From Rhizophagus sp. LPA8_4_AMF (taxonomy: Eukaryota > Glomeromycota > Glomeromycetes > Glomerales > Glomeraceae), in contig JADRCO010000436.1 of NCBI GenBank assembly GCA_021464525.1, forward strand, positions 1-33,847: DNA of 33,847 bases, read 5' to 3'. Numbering within the stretch: position 1 is the first letter of the stretch; the number at the start of each line of letters is the position of its first letter. The notes beneath the pieces were generated by a model, which worked only from the letters and a program-made list of their open reading frames with translations, had not been told where the DNA came from and made no database searches. The translations under genes and the position numbers were made by a program. This document shows positions 1-9,340 of this stretch, piece by piece.

Positions 1-124
1 ATTTTAAGTATATTTTTATATACTTAAATTGTAATTAAATTATTATTAAATTATACTATTTTAGTATATTTTTAGTATATTTTAAGTATGTAAATATATT
101 TTAAGTGTATTTTAAATATATTTA
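1..124. repeat. AT-rich low-complexity repeat
   Basis: Short degenerate iterations of TTTTAGTATAT/TTTTAAGTATA units. No coding potential. It directly precedes the hAT fragment and probably represents decayed element or flanking satellite DNA. Confidence 0.6.
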
Positions 125-346
125 GTGAAAATTTTTTTTATAGGGAGACTTACTAAAAAATATTTAGCAGTTTATACTTGTTTTATAGCATCTGAACGAT
201 TATTTTCAGATGTTGGTACTCTTTTAACTGTAAAAAGAACTTATATAAGTCTTACACTTTTTAGTAAAATTATATTTTTAAAACAAAATAATAAGTATTT
301 TAATAGTATTCATCCTTCTTTGAATATTCAAAAATTTGATCATTAA
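125..346 (+). pseudogene. hAT transposase C-terminal (dimerisation) fragment
   Basis: An open stretch of 73 codons carries the hallmark of the hAT family C-terminal dimerisation region. From about base 150 it reads KKYLAVYTCFIASERLFSDV, followed by G-T-L-L-T-V-K-R-T and IIFLKQNNKYF. The family pattern is (Y)LA-(I/V)...S-E-R-x-F-S-x-x-G...K-R...L..L.FL..N. Only about the last 65 residues of a protein normally over 500 residues long are present. The DNA upstream is low-complexity repeat, so the RNase H-like catalytic core is absent. The first Met is probably not a biological start. This is a remnant and not a gene, although some domesticated hAT proteins also end this way. Two elements further right (3650-5282 and 25859-26125) have hAT-like ends, but a direct relation is not shown. 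Confidence 0.8.
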
Positions 347-655
347 TAATTAATCAAAAATTTTTGAAAAAAGAAACTTATTTTGTCTTATTTATAGCCT
401 TTTTTTGGGTTTATTTATTTACTATTTGTTATTATTTTCATTATATATAAACATTAATAAAGCAAATTTAGTACAAATAGTAAAAAGTAAAAAAAACATT
501 TTTTAATTAATTTAGAAATAAGGTTACTTTATAACAATAAAAAGATATAAGACTGATAACTTAAGCAATTATCTCAAAGGTTAAAAGGTCTGTAGTATTT
601 AAAAAAAAGGAATTTCTGAAGTTACTGTAAATTAGAGAATCCAAATATCCTTCTT
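347..655. other. AT-rich spacer, nothing recognised
   Basis: AT-rich DNA between the hAT fragment and the 120-bp tandem array. I see no open frame, RNA gene or clear repeat structure in it. Confidence 0.5.
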
Positions 656-1085
656 TTATAAAATCATCTTTATTTTCGTTTCATAAAATCTAAAATCCAC
701 AATATCTAAAAGAGAAGAAAAAAATATTAGAGCATTTCTAAAATTAACAATTTTAAACACATATTCTTTTATAAATATACATACCTTTATTTTTGTTCCA
801 TAAAGTCCAAGAAGTCGCAAAGCTGCAATACCTAAAAGAGAAGAAGAAAGAAATATTAAAATGTTTCTAAAATTCAAGTAAAAAACCCAATCATATACTT
901 TTTTAACAAATTTACCTTTATTTTCATTTCATAAAGTCCTAAGAAGCTGCAATGTCTAAAAGAGAAGAAGAAATAAACATTAGAGTATTTTTAAAATTAA
1001 AGTAAAGAACCTAAATTACATACTCTTTTAACAAATTTACTTTTATTTTCATTCTGTAAAGTTCAAGAAGCCACAAAGTTGCAAT
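640..1085. repeat. Tandem array, about 120-bp unit (left part)
   Basis: About four imperfect copies of a unit containing TAAAAGAGAAGAAGAAA, then an ATTAGA-TTTCTAAAATT block, then ACTCTTTTAACAAATTTAC, TTTATTTTCATT, and ATAAAGTCCAAGAAG..GCAAT. The purine-rich block recurs near 706, 831 and 955. The array resumes after a 433-bp insertion. Small open frames here are by-products of the repeat. Confidence 0.75.
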
Positions 1086-1518
1086 CAAAGATAGCACTGA
1101 ATCTGAAATCTGAAATATATTTAAAAGTTGAAATTCTGAAATGCTGAAATTATACCGAAATGCTGAAATGTTAATTGGTCAAAATTTTTCATAATTTTGG
1201 CCAGAATTATAAAATTTCTTTTTTTAGGAAATTATAATTACACACGATGTCAAATGCATTCTTACCAAAATCAATTTTTATGAAATGACTATTATCAAAT
1301 ATGGTAATGCTCATCAGATCGTTTGTATAACTTATAGAATTAAATTTTTAGATTTCAACCAGAATTATGAAAATTCTGGTTAAATTATAGAAATTTTGGC
1401 CAGAATTAAGTTTTAATTCTGGCTGGTCTAGCTGAAATTTAATTTTGGCATTTCAGAAACTAAAATCTGAAATCTGAATCCAAAATTTTTAAAAATTTTA
1501 ATTTAAGGGCCATCTATA
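1086..1518. mobile_element. Non-autonomous element inserted in the 120-bp array (8-bp TSD)
   Basis: The 433-bp segment is bracketed by direct copies of GTTGCAAT (1078-1085 and 1519-1526; one more A matches on the left side of each). Removing it joins 'CACAAAGTTGCAAT' to 'ATTTAAAAGAAGAAG', which restores a normal unit of the surrounding array. The ends (CAAAGATAGC and, reading inward from the right, TATAGATGGC) match at 7 of 10 positions, weak but compatible with hAT-type ends. The 8-bp duplication also fits hAT. The interior has no gene. It holds AATTTTGGCCAGAATTATAA-type inverted motifs shared with repeats near 2340 and 7600. Confidence 0.65.
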
Positions 1519-1800
1519 GTTGCAATATTTAAAAGAAGAAGAAATAAATATTAAAACACTTTTAAAATTAAAGAATTCAAACATATACTCTTTTATCAAA
1601 TTTACTTTATTTTTATTCTATAAAGTTCAAGAAGTAGCAATGTCTAAAAGAGAAGAAGAAAGAAATGTTAGAATATTTCTAAAATTCAAGTAAAGAACTC
1701 AAATACATACTCTTTTAATAAATTTACCTTATTTTTGTTCTATAAAGTTCAAGAAGCTGTAATGTCTAAAAGAAAAGAAGAAAAAAACATTAGAATATTC
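1519..1800. repeat. Tandem array, about 120-bp unit (right part)
   Basis: Continuation of the array at 640-1085. The TAAAAGAGAAGAAGAAA block recurs near 1530, 1643 and 1763, with the same ACTCTTTTA-TCAAATTTAC and TAAAGTTCAAGAAG segments. Confidence 0.75.
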
Positions 1801-2739
1801 TAAACAAAAAAATCTAACCACTTCTTACCAAAATTTCATTGCTTTAATTACTATAATTTTATAAAATTCAAAATGCAGTAACTAATTAGAACCGTGAATA
1901 TTCTCTAATAAAGTATTTTTCCATTTCTATTAAGGAAATTTTTTTTTTAAAAGAAATAAAATCTTACATATAAATACAAATAAATTCAGATTATATAAGG
2001 ATGATCTGAATGATCTAGATGATATTGATACAGATATTCCAAATGGTGGATTTCTAATTAGTTCAAATGAACAGATAGCAGATTTTTAATCAGATTAGAT
2101 AAATGAATGCAGTTATCCTCAGATTGAAATACTAAAAAAAACCCCTCTATATTTATAAGATTTTTATAATCACACCTTTTTGAAACTAATACTTAGTAAT
2201 ATTATATAAAATTCCTCTATATAGGCATTATAGCTACCACTTGAAACTATTTCTGAATTTCAAAACTAGTTTTAAGTCCAAAATTTTTTTTAAAATATTT
2301 CCAAAATGCTGAAATGTTTCTGAAATTCTAATTAGTCTGTTACTAAAATTATATCATATAAATTATAATTTTGGTCAGAATTATAAAATTTGTGTAATCT
2401 TCATTACCATATAAGAAAATCTTGATTACACAAAATGAGTTTTTTTTTAGCAATATTCTAAGAATAAAAAATTTATTAAGAATATTAAATCAAGTATTAT
2501 ACAGATTTAAAATCTAAATAAGTGTTAACTAATCTAAATTAAAATAATTTAAGTAAAGTTCTACCAATTGCTAAGTTTGAATAAAATAAAAATAACAAAT
2601 TAAATGAAAAATAAAATCACTTTATAAGGGTAAATAAAAGAAAAACTATACTTAAAAAAAACATAAAAGGAAGTAAAAAATTGCATACAAGAGGTGGTTA
2701 ATTCTTGAAACTTATACTTTACCCACTAATTTTAAAATT
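1801..2739. other. AT-rich DNA with repeat fragments
   Basis: No gene is supported. A short coding-like stretch on the plus strand near 2000-2087 (D-D-L-N-D-L-D-D-I-D-T-D-I-P-N-G-G) ends at a stop and has no recognisable family. Around 2340-2440 lies a copy of the dispersed repeat that also occurs near 1190 and 7600 (TTTGGTCAGAATTATAAAAT, then ATTACCATATAA, then TACACAAAATGAG). Confidence 0.4.
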
Positions 2740-3150
2740 TAAATTAAACTAATTTTACGTAAAATCTTTAAAATTTCTGCTAAGATATTTAATCGTAAAA
2801 CTTTACAGGACTTATCCTTCTTTTTATCTGTCCTTTTGGACTTTTGGAACTTTGTTTCTTGTGGTTTCTTCTTGGAATTCTTAAAATTCTGTTGATTCTA
2901 TTATTGATTTCTGGAAATTTGTTTAGCTTTTTGTAAAGACTTCATTTGTTGCTTCAGAGGATCATGACATTTTCATATCAATTTCTGACTTTCCTAAACA
3001 AATTGATTATCTAATACATTACATATATCTTCTCACTTTTAAAATAACCAACAAGTTTACAATCACCTCAAGATGTTTGAATAATTTTAAAACTTTTCAA
3101 CCCCTTTACTCCAGTAAGAGTTGAGTGTAGACAACTTTCTTCCCATAAGG
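2740..3150 (-). pseudogene. Decayed coding trace, basic C-terminal tail
   Basis: Reading the minus strand, one frame at about 2970-2740 is rich in K, Q and S (for example KKKPQETKFQKSKRTDKKKD). A second frame further upstream reads GVKGLKSFKI and CKLVGYFKSEK. Several in-frame stops and frame changes interrupt both. The composition and order look like the end of a repeat-encoded nucleic-acid-binding (gag-like) protein. I cannot assign a family, and chance similarity in AT-rich DNA is possible. Confidence 0.25.
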
Positions 3151-3649
3151 TTACTATTGACATTAAATCTGGAATTTTATAAAGTGTGACTTGAAATTTC
3201 TCATGTTATTTTCTTTCTTTGAGATTCACCTTGCAGAAAATCATCGTACTGATATTCTCCTAGATCTGTAGTCTACTTAGGATTTGATTAACTTCAAATT
3301 GGAAAAACTGGAAAGAATTTAATTCTATTTTAACATATCCATCAATCCATGAAATTGGCCTAAATTAAGATTTTTATAAAAATTTAGCTGTATAATAAGA
3401 TTTGCATTATACAAACCTAAATTAAATATGTGTTACACATTTAAACAGTCCAGAATTATCCGAAAATAAAAAAAATTTTTTAATCTATATTCAAAAATAA
3501 TGATAATAAGCAGTTCTTTACTCAATCACTTTTCAATCACTTTTCTATCACTTTTTCGTTAAGTGAACCACAAAAGTTTGTAGGCATATATAGCAGTTAT
3601 TTCTTAAACAGTAAGTAAAAAAAATATATTAATATTTGTTATTTATAGG
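3151..3649. other. AT-rich spacer
   Basis: No gene. A small direct repeat of TCAATCACTTTT lies near 3520-3560. Nothing else is recognised before the element that starts at 3650. Confidence 0.45.
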
Positions 3650-5282
3650 TAGTGTTTTGAATGGGTCAGATCAATTCGAGTGACCCGTCAAGTTGATCTA
3701 AAATATTCAGGTCAGATCATCAAATTCATGACCTGATCTCAGGTCAGGTTACAGTTTGACTGACCTGTTTAACCTGTTTGATCTGTTCATTAAAATCAAC
3801 ATTTTTAATAGTAAAAGACTAAAAAATGTTTATTTTTTAATTAAAATGTTAAACCTGATGTTTTTTAATAATAAAATTTTGAAAAAACGTATTTTATTAA
3901 ATAAAACGCCAAATTTAACATTATTTAATAAAAAATTCTTAAAAAAACATTTTTATTAAATAAATGTCAAACCTGACGTTTTGTATTAATAAAATCCTAA
4001 AAAACATTTTTTATTAAATAAAACATCAAACCTGACGTTTTTGATAGTAAAAAATATAAAGAATGTTTTTTTAATTAAAATATCAGACATGACGTTTTTA
4101 ATAACAAAAACTTAAAAAATATATTTTTTAAATTAAAATGTCGAACCAGACATTTTTTTAATAATAAAAAAATTTTTTAATTTAATTAAATGTCGAATCT
4201 GATATTATTTAATAAAAAAACCAAATTAAGTTTTTTTTAAATTAAAATGACAAACCTAGCGCTTTTTAATAAAAAATCAAAAAAAGTTTTTTTTTAAATT
4301 AAAATATCAAACCTGACGCTTTTTAATAAAAAAACCAAAAAATGTTTTTTTTAAAATTAAAACGTTGAATCTGACACTTTTTAATAAAAAAACCAAAAAA
4401 GTTTTTTTAAATTAAAATGTTGAATCTGATGCTTTTTAATAAAAAAAACTAAAAAAAGTTTTTTTTTAAATTAAAATGTCAAACCTGACGCTTTTTAATA
4501 AAAAAATTAAAAAAATTTTTTAAATTAAAACATCAAATCTGATGCTTTTTAATAAAAAAAAACTAAAAAAAGTTTTTTTTTTAAATTAAAACGTCAAACC
4601 TGATGCTTTTTAGTAAAAAAAACCAAAAAGTTTTTTTTTAAATTAAAATGTCAAACCTGATACTTTTTAATAAAAAAACCAAAAAAAGTTTTTTTTTAAA
4701 TTATAATATCGAACCTGACGCTTTTTAATAAAAAAACCAAAAAAGTTTTTTTTTAAATTAAAACATTGAACCTGATACTTTTTAATAAAAAAACCAAAAA
4801 ATGTATTTTTTTAAATTATAACATCAAACCTGACGCTTTTTAATAAAAAAACCAAAAAAATGTTTTTTTAAATTAAAACGTCAAACCCAAACATTTTTTA
4901 ATAAAAAAAGTTTTTTTAATTAAAACGTCAACTCAAAATGATAAGAATTAAAATAACTTTTTTTTTAATTAAAAATATTAGACTTGAAGTTTCTTAATAA
5001 TAAGAACTAAAAAAAAATTTTTTAATTAAATGTTAACGTTTTTTAATAAAAAAAATTTTTCTAATTAAAAACGTCAGATCTGATATTTCTTAATAATAAA
5101 AAAAGTGACCTATCTGACCTGTTTGACCTATTTGACCTGTTTAATCCATTAATCTGTCAGGTTAAACAGGTCAACAGGTCAGATCTAATTAGGTTAGTTA
5201 CCCGACTTGACCTGATCCAATTTTTTCTTTCAGATCAGATCAGGTCAATTACCTGATCTGACCCAACTCATTCAGAATACTA
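3650..5282. mobile_element. hAT-like non-autonomous element carrying a minisatellite
   Basis: The outer ends are inverted copies: TAGTGTTTTGAATG at 3650 on the plus strand, and TAGTATTCTGAATG read inward from 5282. Both continue into GGTCAGATCA-rich sequence. The subterminal zones (3665-3790 and 5105-5270) are made of GACCTGTTT and GGTCAGATC motifs in both orientations. The 8 bp outside are TTTATAGG (left) and TTTATAAA (right), a 6/8 imperfect target duplication. TAGTG-type ends plus an 8-bp duplication fit the hAT superfamily. There is no transposase. The 67-codon open frame at 3756 is repeat-derived and not a gene. Confidence 0.65.
3793..5095. repeat. Minisatellite, about 57-bp unit, roughly 22 copies
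   Basis: Tandem units of the type AATTAAAATGTCAAACCTGA, then CGCTTTTTAATAAAAAAACC, then AAAAAAGTTTTTTT. Copies between about 4250 and 4900 are the most similar to one another, and the edges are more diverged. That gradient is typical of an array expanding from its centre. The array fills the whole interior of the element at 3650-5282. Confidence 0.85.
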
Positions 5283-5373
5283 TTTATAAAAAAAAAATCT
5301 TTTTTTATTTATTTTTAATTTTAGTTTTTTCTTTTTTTTGTAAAAATATATATAAAATAAAAATGTAAGTTTA

Positions 5374-5552
5374 GGACAGTGACACATATTATGTAATATT
5401 TAGTTTAATATAAACTTACCCCCTCCCCCCTTGTCAGATTTAACAGCCAATCAAATTATTATATTATAAATATATGATTTTATTAAGTGTAACGTAAGAT
5501 TTTGACTATCTCCTTCTTCCTTTTAATAATTACGTAATAAGTGTTATTTCCC
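5374..5552. mobile_element. Tourist-like MITE, copy a
   Basis: The left end GGACAGTGACACATATTATG and the right end, read inward as GGGAAATAACACTTATTACG, form an imperfect terminal inverted repeat. TTA flanks it on both sides (5371-5373 and 5553-5555). A 3-bp TTA/TAA duplication with a short GC-rich-start TIR is the signature of PIF/Harbinger-derived Tourist MITEs. It abuts copy b. Confidence 0.6.
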
Positions 5553-5556
5553 TTAA

Positions 5557-5709
5557 GGGCAGTAACATTTATTATGTAATATTTTAAAGGGTGGAGGGTA
5601 TTTAAAAGTCATATAATATATAAGTATAATATAAGATTTTTATATATTATATGGGGTGGGGGGTATGAACTTATAATAAATGAATATTACATAAAATATG
5701 TTACTACTC
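5557..5709. mobile_element. Tourist-like MITE, copy b
   Basis: The left end GGGCAGTAACATTTATTATG pairs with the right end, read inward as GAGTAGTAACATATTTTATG. It is flanked by TAA on both sides (5554-5556 and 5710-5712). It is the same family as copy a and as the element entering the right edge of the window. G-rich tracts (GGGTGGAGGG and GGGGTGGGGGG) sit just inside each end. Confidence 0.6.
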
Positions 5710-5712
5710 TAA

Positions 5713-6670
5713 TATGATTTAGAATTTTTTTATACTATTTATCTATTACTTTTTAAGATTAGTTTTTATAAGTTTTATTCAATTAAAATCTTAAATAGCA
5801 ATTAAAACCTTATAGATAACGTAAAAAGAGCTCAAGAACACCTGTGAAAAAAATTTTTTGGTAAGAAATTATAATTTTAAAATTTTCATGACGGGGTTTA
5901 ATGCAAATGACAAAATCGTTAATATCTCGGCGTACATGCATGCTAATCACATAAATTTACATTCATTTGAAAGGCCAGAATGTACACTATCTGAACGAAA
6001 AAAGATCATTCAAATTGAATCACTACATGTGGAGATATTAACGATCAAAGTTAAAAGTTAAAAATAAATGCATTGAGCGCATTTATTCAACAACCAGTGA
6101 TTATTTTCGGCTGATCTTGGGTTCATTAGATAGGTCTTGTTTTCATCTTTTAAATGAATATAAATTTATTCATCTACCTTATGTATAACCCAAGTTATTC
6201 ACAATTTTGTCACGAGAATTATATTCCGATTTTATAATTTTAATGTTACTTCTATTAAAAAAATTAAAGTTCAAATAACTAATTGATTTTACGTATCAGA
6301 TGATATAGATCAATCATTATCATATGACTTTTAATGTTTCATTTATTTGGTAAAACTATTTTGTGGGTATAACACCTAATTTCACAAATTGGCAGATATG
6401 ATTTGTACTGCTTGGTACTTTTTTGCCATTTAAAATTAATAAAATGGTATTTTTTCAAAGAGTTAAACCTTGTAGTATTTTCTCTGATATCCAAGATACT
6501 GGGATATTATATACTAAAATATCTCTAATTTTTTATATATCTGTAGGTATATGACCTGTAAGCACTTTAAAAATTTTATTTTTTTGACTTATTCTTTTTA
6601 TTTAAAGACTTAATTTTATTGGAATCATTATTAACCAGTTGTTGATCACCTTGCAGTTAGTTGATTTGTA
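5713..6670. other. Gene-poor stretch with a long-range inverted repeat
   Basis: A 67-codon open frame (5858-6061) has no recognisable family. It contains a 14-bp perfect inverted repeat, ATCGTTAATATCTC at 5915-5928 and its complement at 6032-6045, so the frame probably reflects a foldback sequence and not a gene. The rest is AT-rich with no gene that I can support. Confidence 0.4.
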
Positions 6671-6689
6671 TATTCAGTCTGTCATTAAC

Positions 6690-7075
6690 AATTTTCGTCA
6701 GCTGCTAACCATTACTACTTGTATCAGATTGTACTATATGGATTGTATTGGTGTCAATTTTATAATCATCTTCAAAAATTGTATCATTTAGTGGATTTTT
6801 GATTGGTTCTTCAAGTGCATCATTAGAATCAATAATTTCCTTATCTAATTTAGACTTCTTCTTTTTGTTCTCTTTTTTCTACTTTTTATAACTTCTTGTT
6901 TTCACATAATCTTCTGCACCTTGTGCTAATATAGAAGGTATTTGAGGGTCAAAAGCTTCTAAAGATAAGTGTGCAGCAATATGGATAAAGAAAGTATAAA
7001 TTTGAGAAGTAGCTTGTTATTGAAGAGCTGTTTCTCAGAAACTACTTATATCTATATTTTCACCAAAATTGTTTC
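6690..7075 (-). pseudogene. Decayed protein-coding trace, family unknown
   Basis: One minus-strand frame reads protein-like sequence (QATSQIYTFFIHIAAHLSLE, then FDPQIPSILAQGAEDYVKT, a lysine-rich stretch, then NDALEEPIKNPLNDT) but is broken by at least three in-frame stops: a TGA near 7035, TAA at 7017-7019 and TAG at 6879-6881. Amino-acid composition is balanced, unlike the surrounding DNA. The family is not recognised. Confidence 0.35.
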
Positions 7076-7308
7076 ATATTATATTATTTTAAATTTCTAT
7101 TGTAACACTAGAAATGAAGAAATTTGGACTTAATAACTGTAAATATTTTTTATAACTATCTATAAAGCAAGCTATAAAATTAGAGTCAAAGTTAGACTTT
7201 GACTGTAAAATAAAATTTTGGTCATTTATTTGTAAGCATCGTATATTATTATATATTTGTAATTCATCACTATATTTTATATTTTTTTGATTACACAAAA
7301 TGAGTATA

Positions 7309-7483
7309 CAGTTCATCCTCTTTATAGTGAATTTTTATATAGCAAATAACTTGCTATAATGAAGAAAAGTTTAGGTACAGATTTTTTTTATATATAATAA
7401 AATAACTCTCAGTATAGTAAATTTCTCACTATAACAAATTTTAATTTTCAGCCTATGGGATTCACTATAATAAGGGTGAACTG
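7309..7483. mobile_element. pogo/Tigger-like MITE with TA duplication
   Basis: The left end CAGTTCATCCTCTTTATAGT pairs with the right end, read inward as CAGTTCACCCTTATTATAGT. TA lies immediately outside both ends (7307-7308 and 7484-7485). CAGTT..A.CCTC..TATA.(C/T)GAA ends with TA duplication are characteristic of pogo-like Tc1/mariner elements. At 175 bp there is no room for a transposase. It interrupts the repeat 'ACAAAATGAGTAT...CTTAAAATGAAGC', whose uninterrupted sister copy lies at about 7663-7700. Confidence 0.75.
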
Positions 7484-7485
7484 TA

Positions 7486-7815
7486 TGTATACTTAAAATG
7501 AAGCTATTCATGTTAGAATTACATGTTTATTAGCTATTTATGAAAATAAAATTTTGTAATTTTTAATTTAATAATTTCAGCTAAAATTACAAATTGTTTG
7601 TAATTCTGGCTGAAATTATAAATCTTATTGTGTAATATATTACCATATAAAGAAATTATAGTTATACAAAATGAGTATATGCTTAAAATGAAGCTATTCA
7701 TATCCCGAAAAATGCTATAAAGTCAGAATCAGATGTTTATTAGCTATTTATGGAAATAAAATTTATATAATTTTTTTAATTTCAGTCAGAATTATGTATC
7801 ACGTAACATAATTTT
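7486..7815. repeat. Tandem duplication, about 190-bp unit
   Basis: CTTAAAATGAAGCTATTCAT occurs at 7492 and again at 7682. Each copy is followed by GTTTATTAGCTATTTATG, AATAAAATTT and a TTTCAG(C/T)(C/T)-AGAATTA(T) segment. Fragments of the same dispersed repeat occur near 1190, 2340 and 7270-7306. Confidence 0.6.
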
Positions 7816-8450
7816 ACAATTGACCAATCATAATTTCAGAATAGTTTCAGCATTTCAGAATTGACTAATTTTCCTAAATTAGTTTTACCATTTCGGTTTT
7901 GATAAATAGTAAAACCCTCTAGTTTCAGAAGGCAGTTTTAATAGGTACTATTCGCTAATCACACTTTATTTTTGATTGCAAGGGGTGTGCCTGTAGAGGG
8001 AATCAACTGTAAATATATAAGTTAACATATTTATTTTTTATTTTTTTTTTAATTTTAATATTTTTTTCTTTATTGTATCTATTTCTAGATAGTGAGTATA
8101 AAACAATGATATATTGAAGATAAATTATAATAAATGTTTATTTGTGATTAATTAACTTAAAGAAATATTACTAATATTTCTTTTTAAAACAGAACTTTTA
8201 GGCTGTAATAAATTATAATTATCATTATATTATGACTCTAAGGAAGGTATTATTATTTTTAAGCATTTTTTTTTGGTTTTCTTATATTTAAATACTTTTT
8301 TTAATAGAACTTAAAATTGACAACAATAATGTTAAAATTAAAAGTTATGTTTTAAAAGTAATAAATAGTAAATTATATTATACTTTTAGTAATTATTTAA
8401 ATTTTGGCAATATGAATCTACAAGTAGTATAATATATAATAAAACATTAT
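7816..8450. other. AT-rich spacer
   Basis: No gene. Poly-T tracts and fragments such as CCCTCTAGTTTC/GTAGAGGGAATC (7916-8007) could be the weak ends of another small decayed element. That is not strong enough to call. Confidence 0.35.
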
Positions 8451-8762
8451 ATGCAGGATTGGGCATTGAACTTAGATGTGAAAGGATGTAAACAAACACC
8501 TTGTACAAATCCTAATCACCTCTGGCATATTGATAATAAGAGATGTTTCAGGCATCCTGAAAAATTTAAGATTACAGTAAATCATGTTCCAGCAAATATA
8601 TTAGAAATATTTCTCAAGAAGGGTATCTACTTCTATGAATATATGTATAGCTGGACAAAGTTCAATAAAACCAGTTTACCATCCAAAAAAGCTTTTTATA
8701 TCAAACTCAATAATACACATATTTCTGATAATCTACTTCCTTCACCAAACAGATCGTACTAA
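8451..8762 (+). pseudogene. Polinton-type DNA polymerase B fragment
   Basis: The 103-codon open frame has two halves. From about residue 56 it reads KKGIYFYEYMYSWTKFNKTS, then LPSKKAFYIKLN and a degraded N-T-H-I-S-D. This matches the recurrent K-x-G-(V/I)-(Y/F)-P-Y-(E/D)-Y-(M/I)-D-S-(W/F)-x-K-(F/L)-x-E-T-x-L-P-x-x-x-x-F-Y-(S)-x-L pattern of type B polymerases from Polinton/Maverick elements. The first half (GCKQTPCTNPNHLWHIDNKR) has a Cys/His-rich look but is not recognised. Several conserved positions are changed and the polymerase core does not follow, so this is a remnant. The family assignment is from memory of the motif and not a search. Confidence 0.55.
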
Positions 8763-9340
8763 TTACAGAAGTTATACTGCACAATGCCTTAACCATCTAT
8801 AATTGGATCTAAAAGTGAATGGGAATAAGGCTTCAAGACTTATAGCCTGATTTAACACCAATCTTTCACCGTACAGAAAAGACCCAAATTTCCAAAAAAT
8901 AAAATCAAAAGATAACTATATTCTAATTAAAACTATAAAGTATTAGTAAACCCGTACCCAAGGCTACATCTTCAAGCTTTAACTGACTTCTTTTCCTCTG
9001 CGGTGCGTAGAGATGCGAATAAATGAGATCTAACGGAAAGAACTAACATCAATATATAAAGATAAAGCGTCAGAAAATTATAAGCTGGTATAATAATTAT
9101 CCGTCTCGATAAATCCATAACTAGTGAATTGTAATGGCATCAAAAAAGTGAGACCTCTTCCCAAATTAAGTGTTATTGTAAAAACATATCTCGTTTAATT
9201 TGATCCAGAATCGCGGTTTTGATATATGATGACGACCATACATAGGTCAGAAATTATTTTTTATTTATTTGAAAAATAATTGTATTAAAATTACAACTTT
9301 ATCTCTTAAATATTTAAAGAATGAATTCAAGTACTTTTTA
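8763..9340. other. Intergenic, 3' side of the acyltransferase gene
   Basis: No gene or repeat recognised. The part nearest 9340 should contain the 3' UTR and polyadenylation region of the minus-strand acyltransferase. A specific poly(A) site cannot be placed. Confidence 0.4.

Noticed and set aside
656-877. Minus-strand frame of 73 codons with hydrophobic repeats
   Set aside because: It spans two units of the 120-bp tandem array and repeats its own sequence, as expected from repeat DNA.
3756-3959. Plus-strand frame of 67 codons
   Set aside because: Entirely within minisatellite units. F/L/K/N-rich peptide with internal repetition and no sign of coding selection.
3793-5095. CRISPR-like or bacterial repeat array
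   Set aside because: Units are contiguous with no unique spacers, and the genes and introns are eukaryotic. It is a minisatellite.
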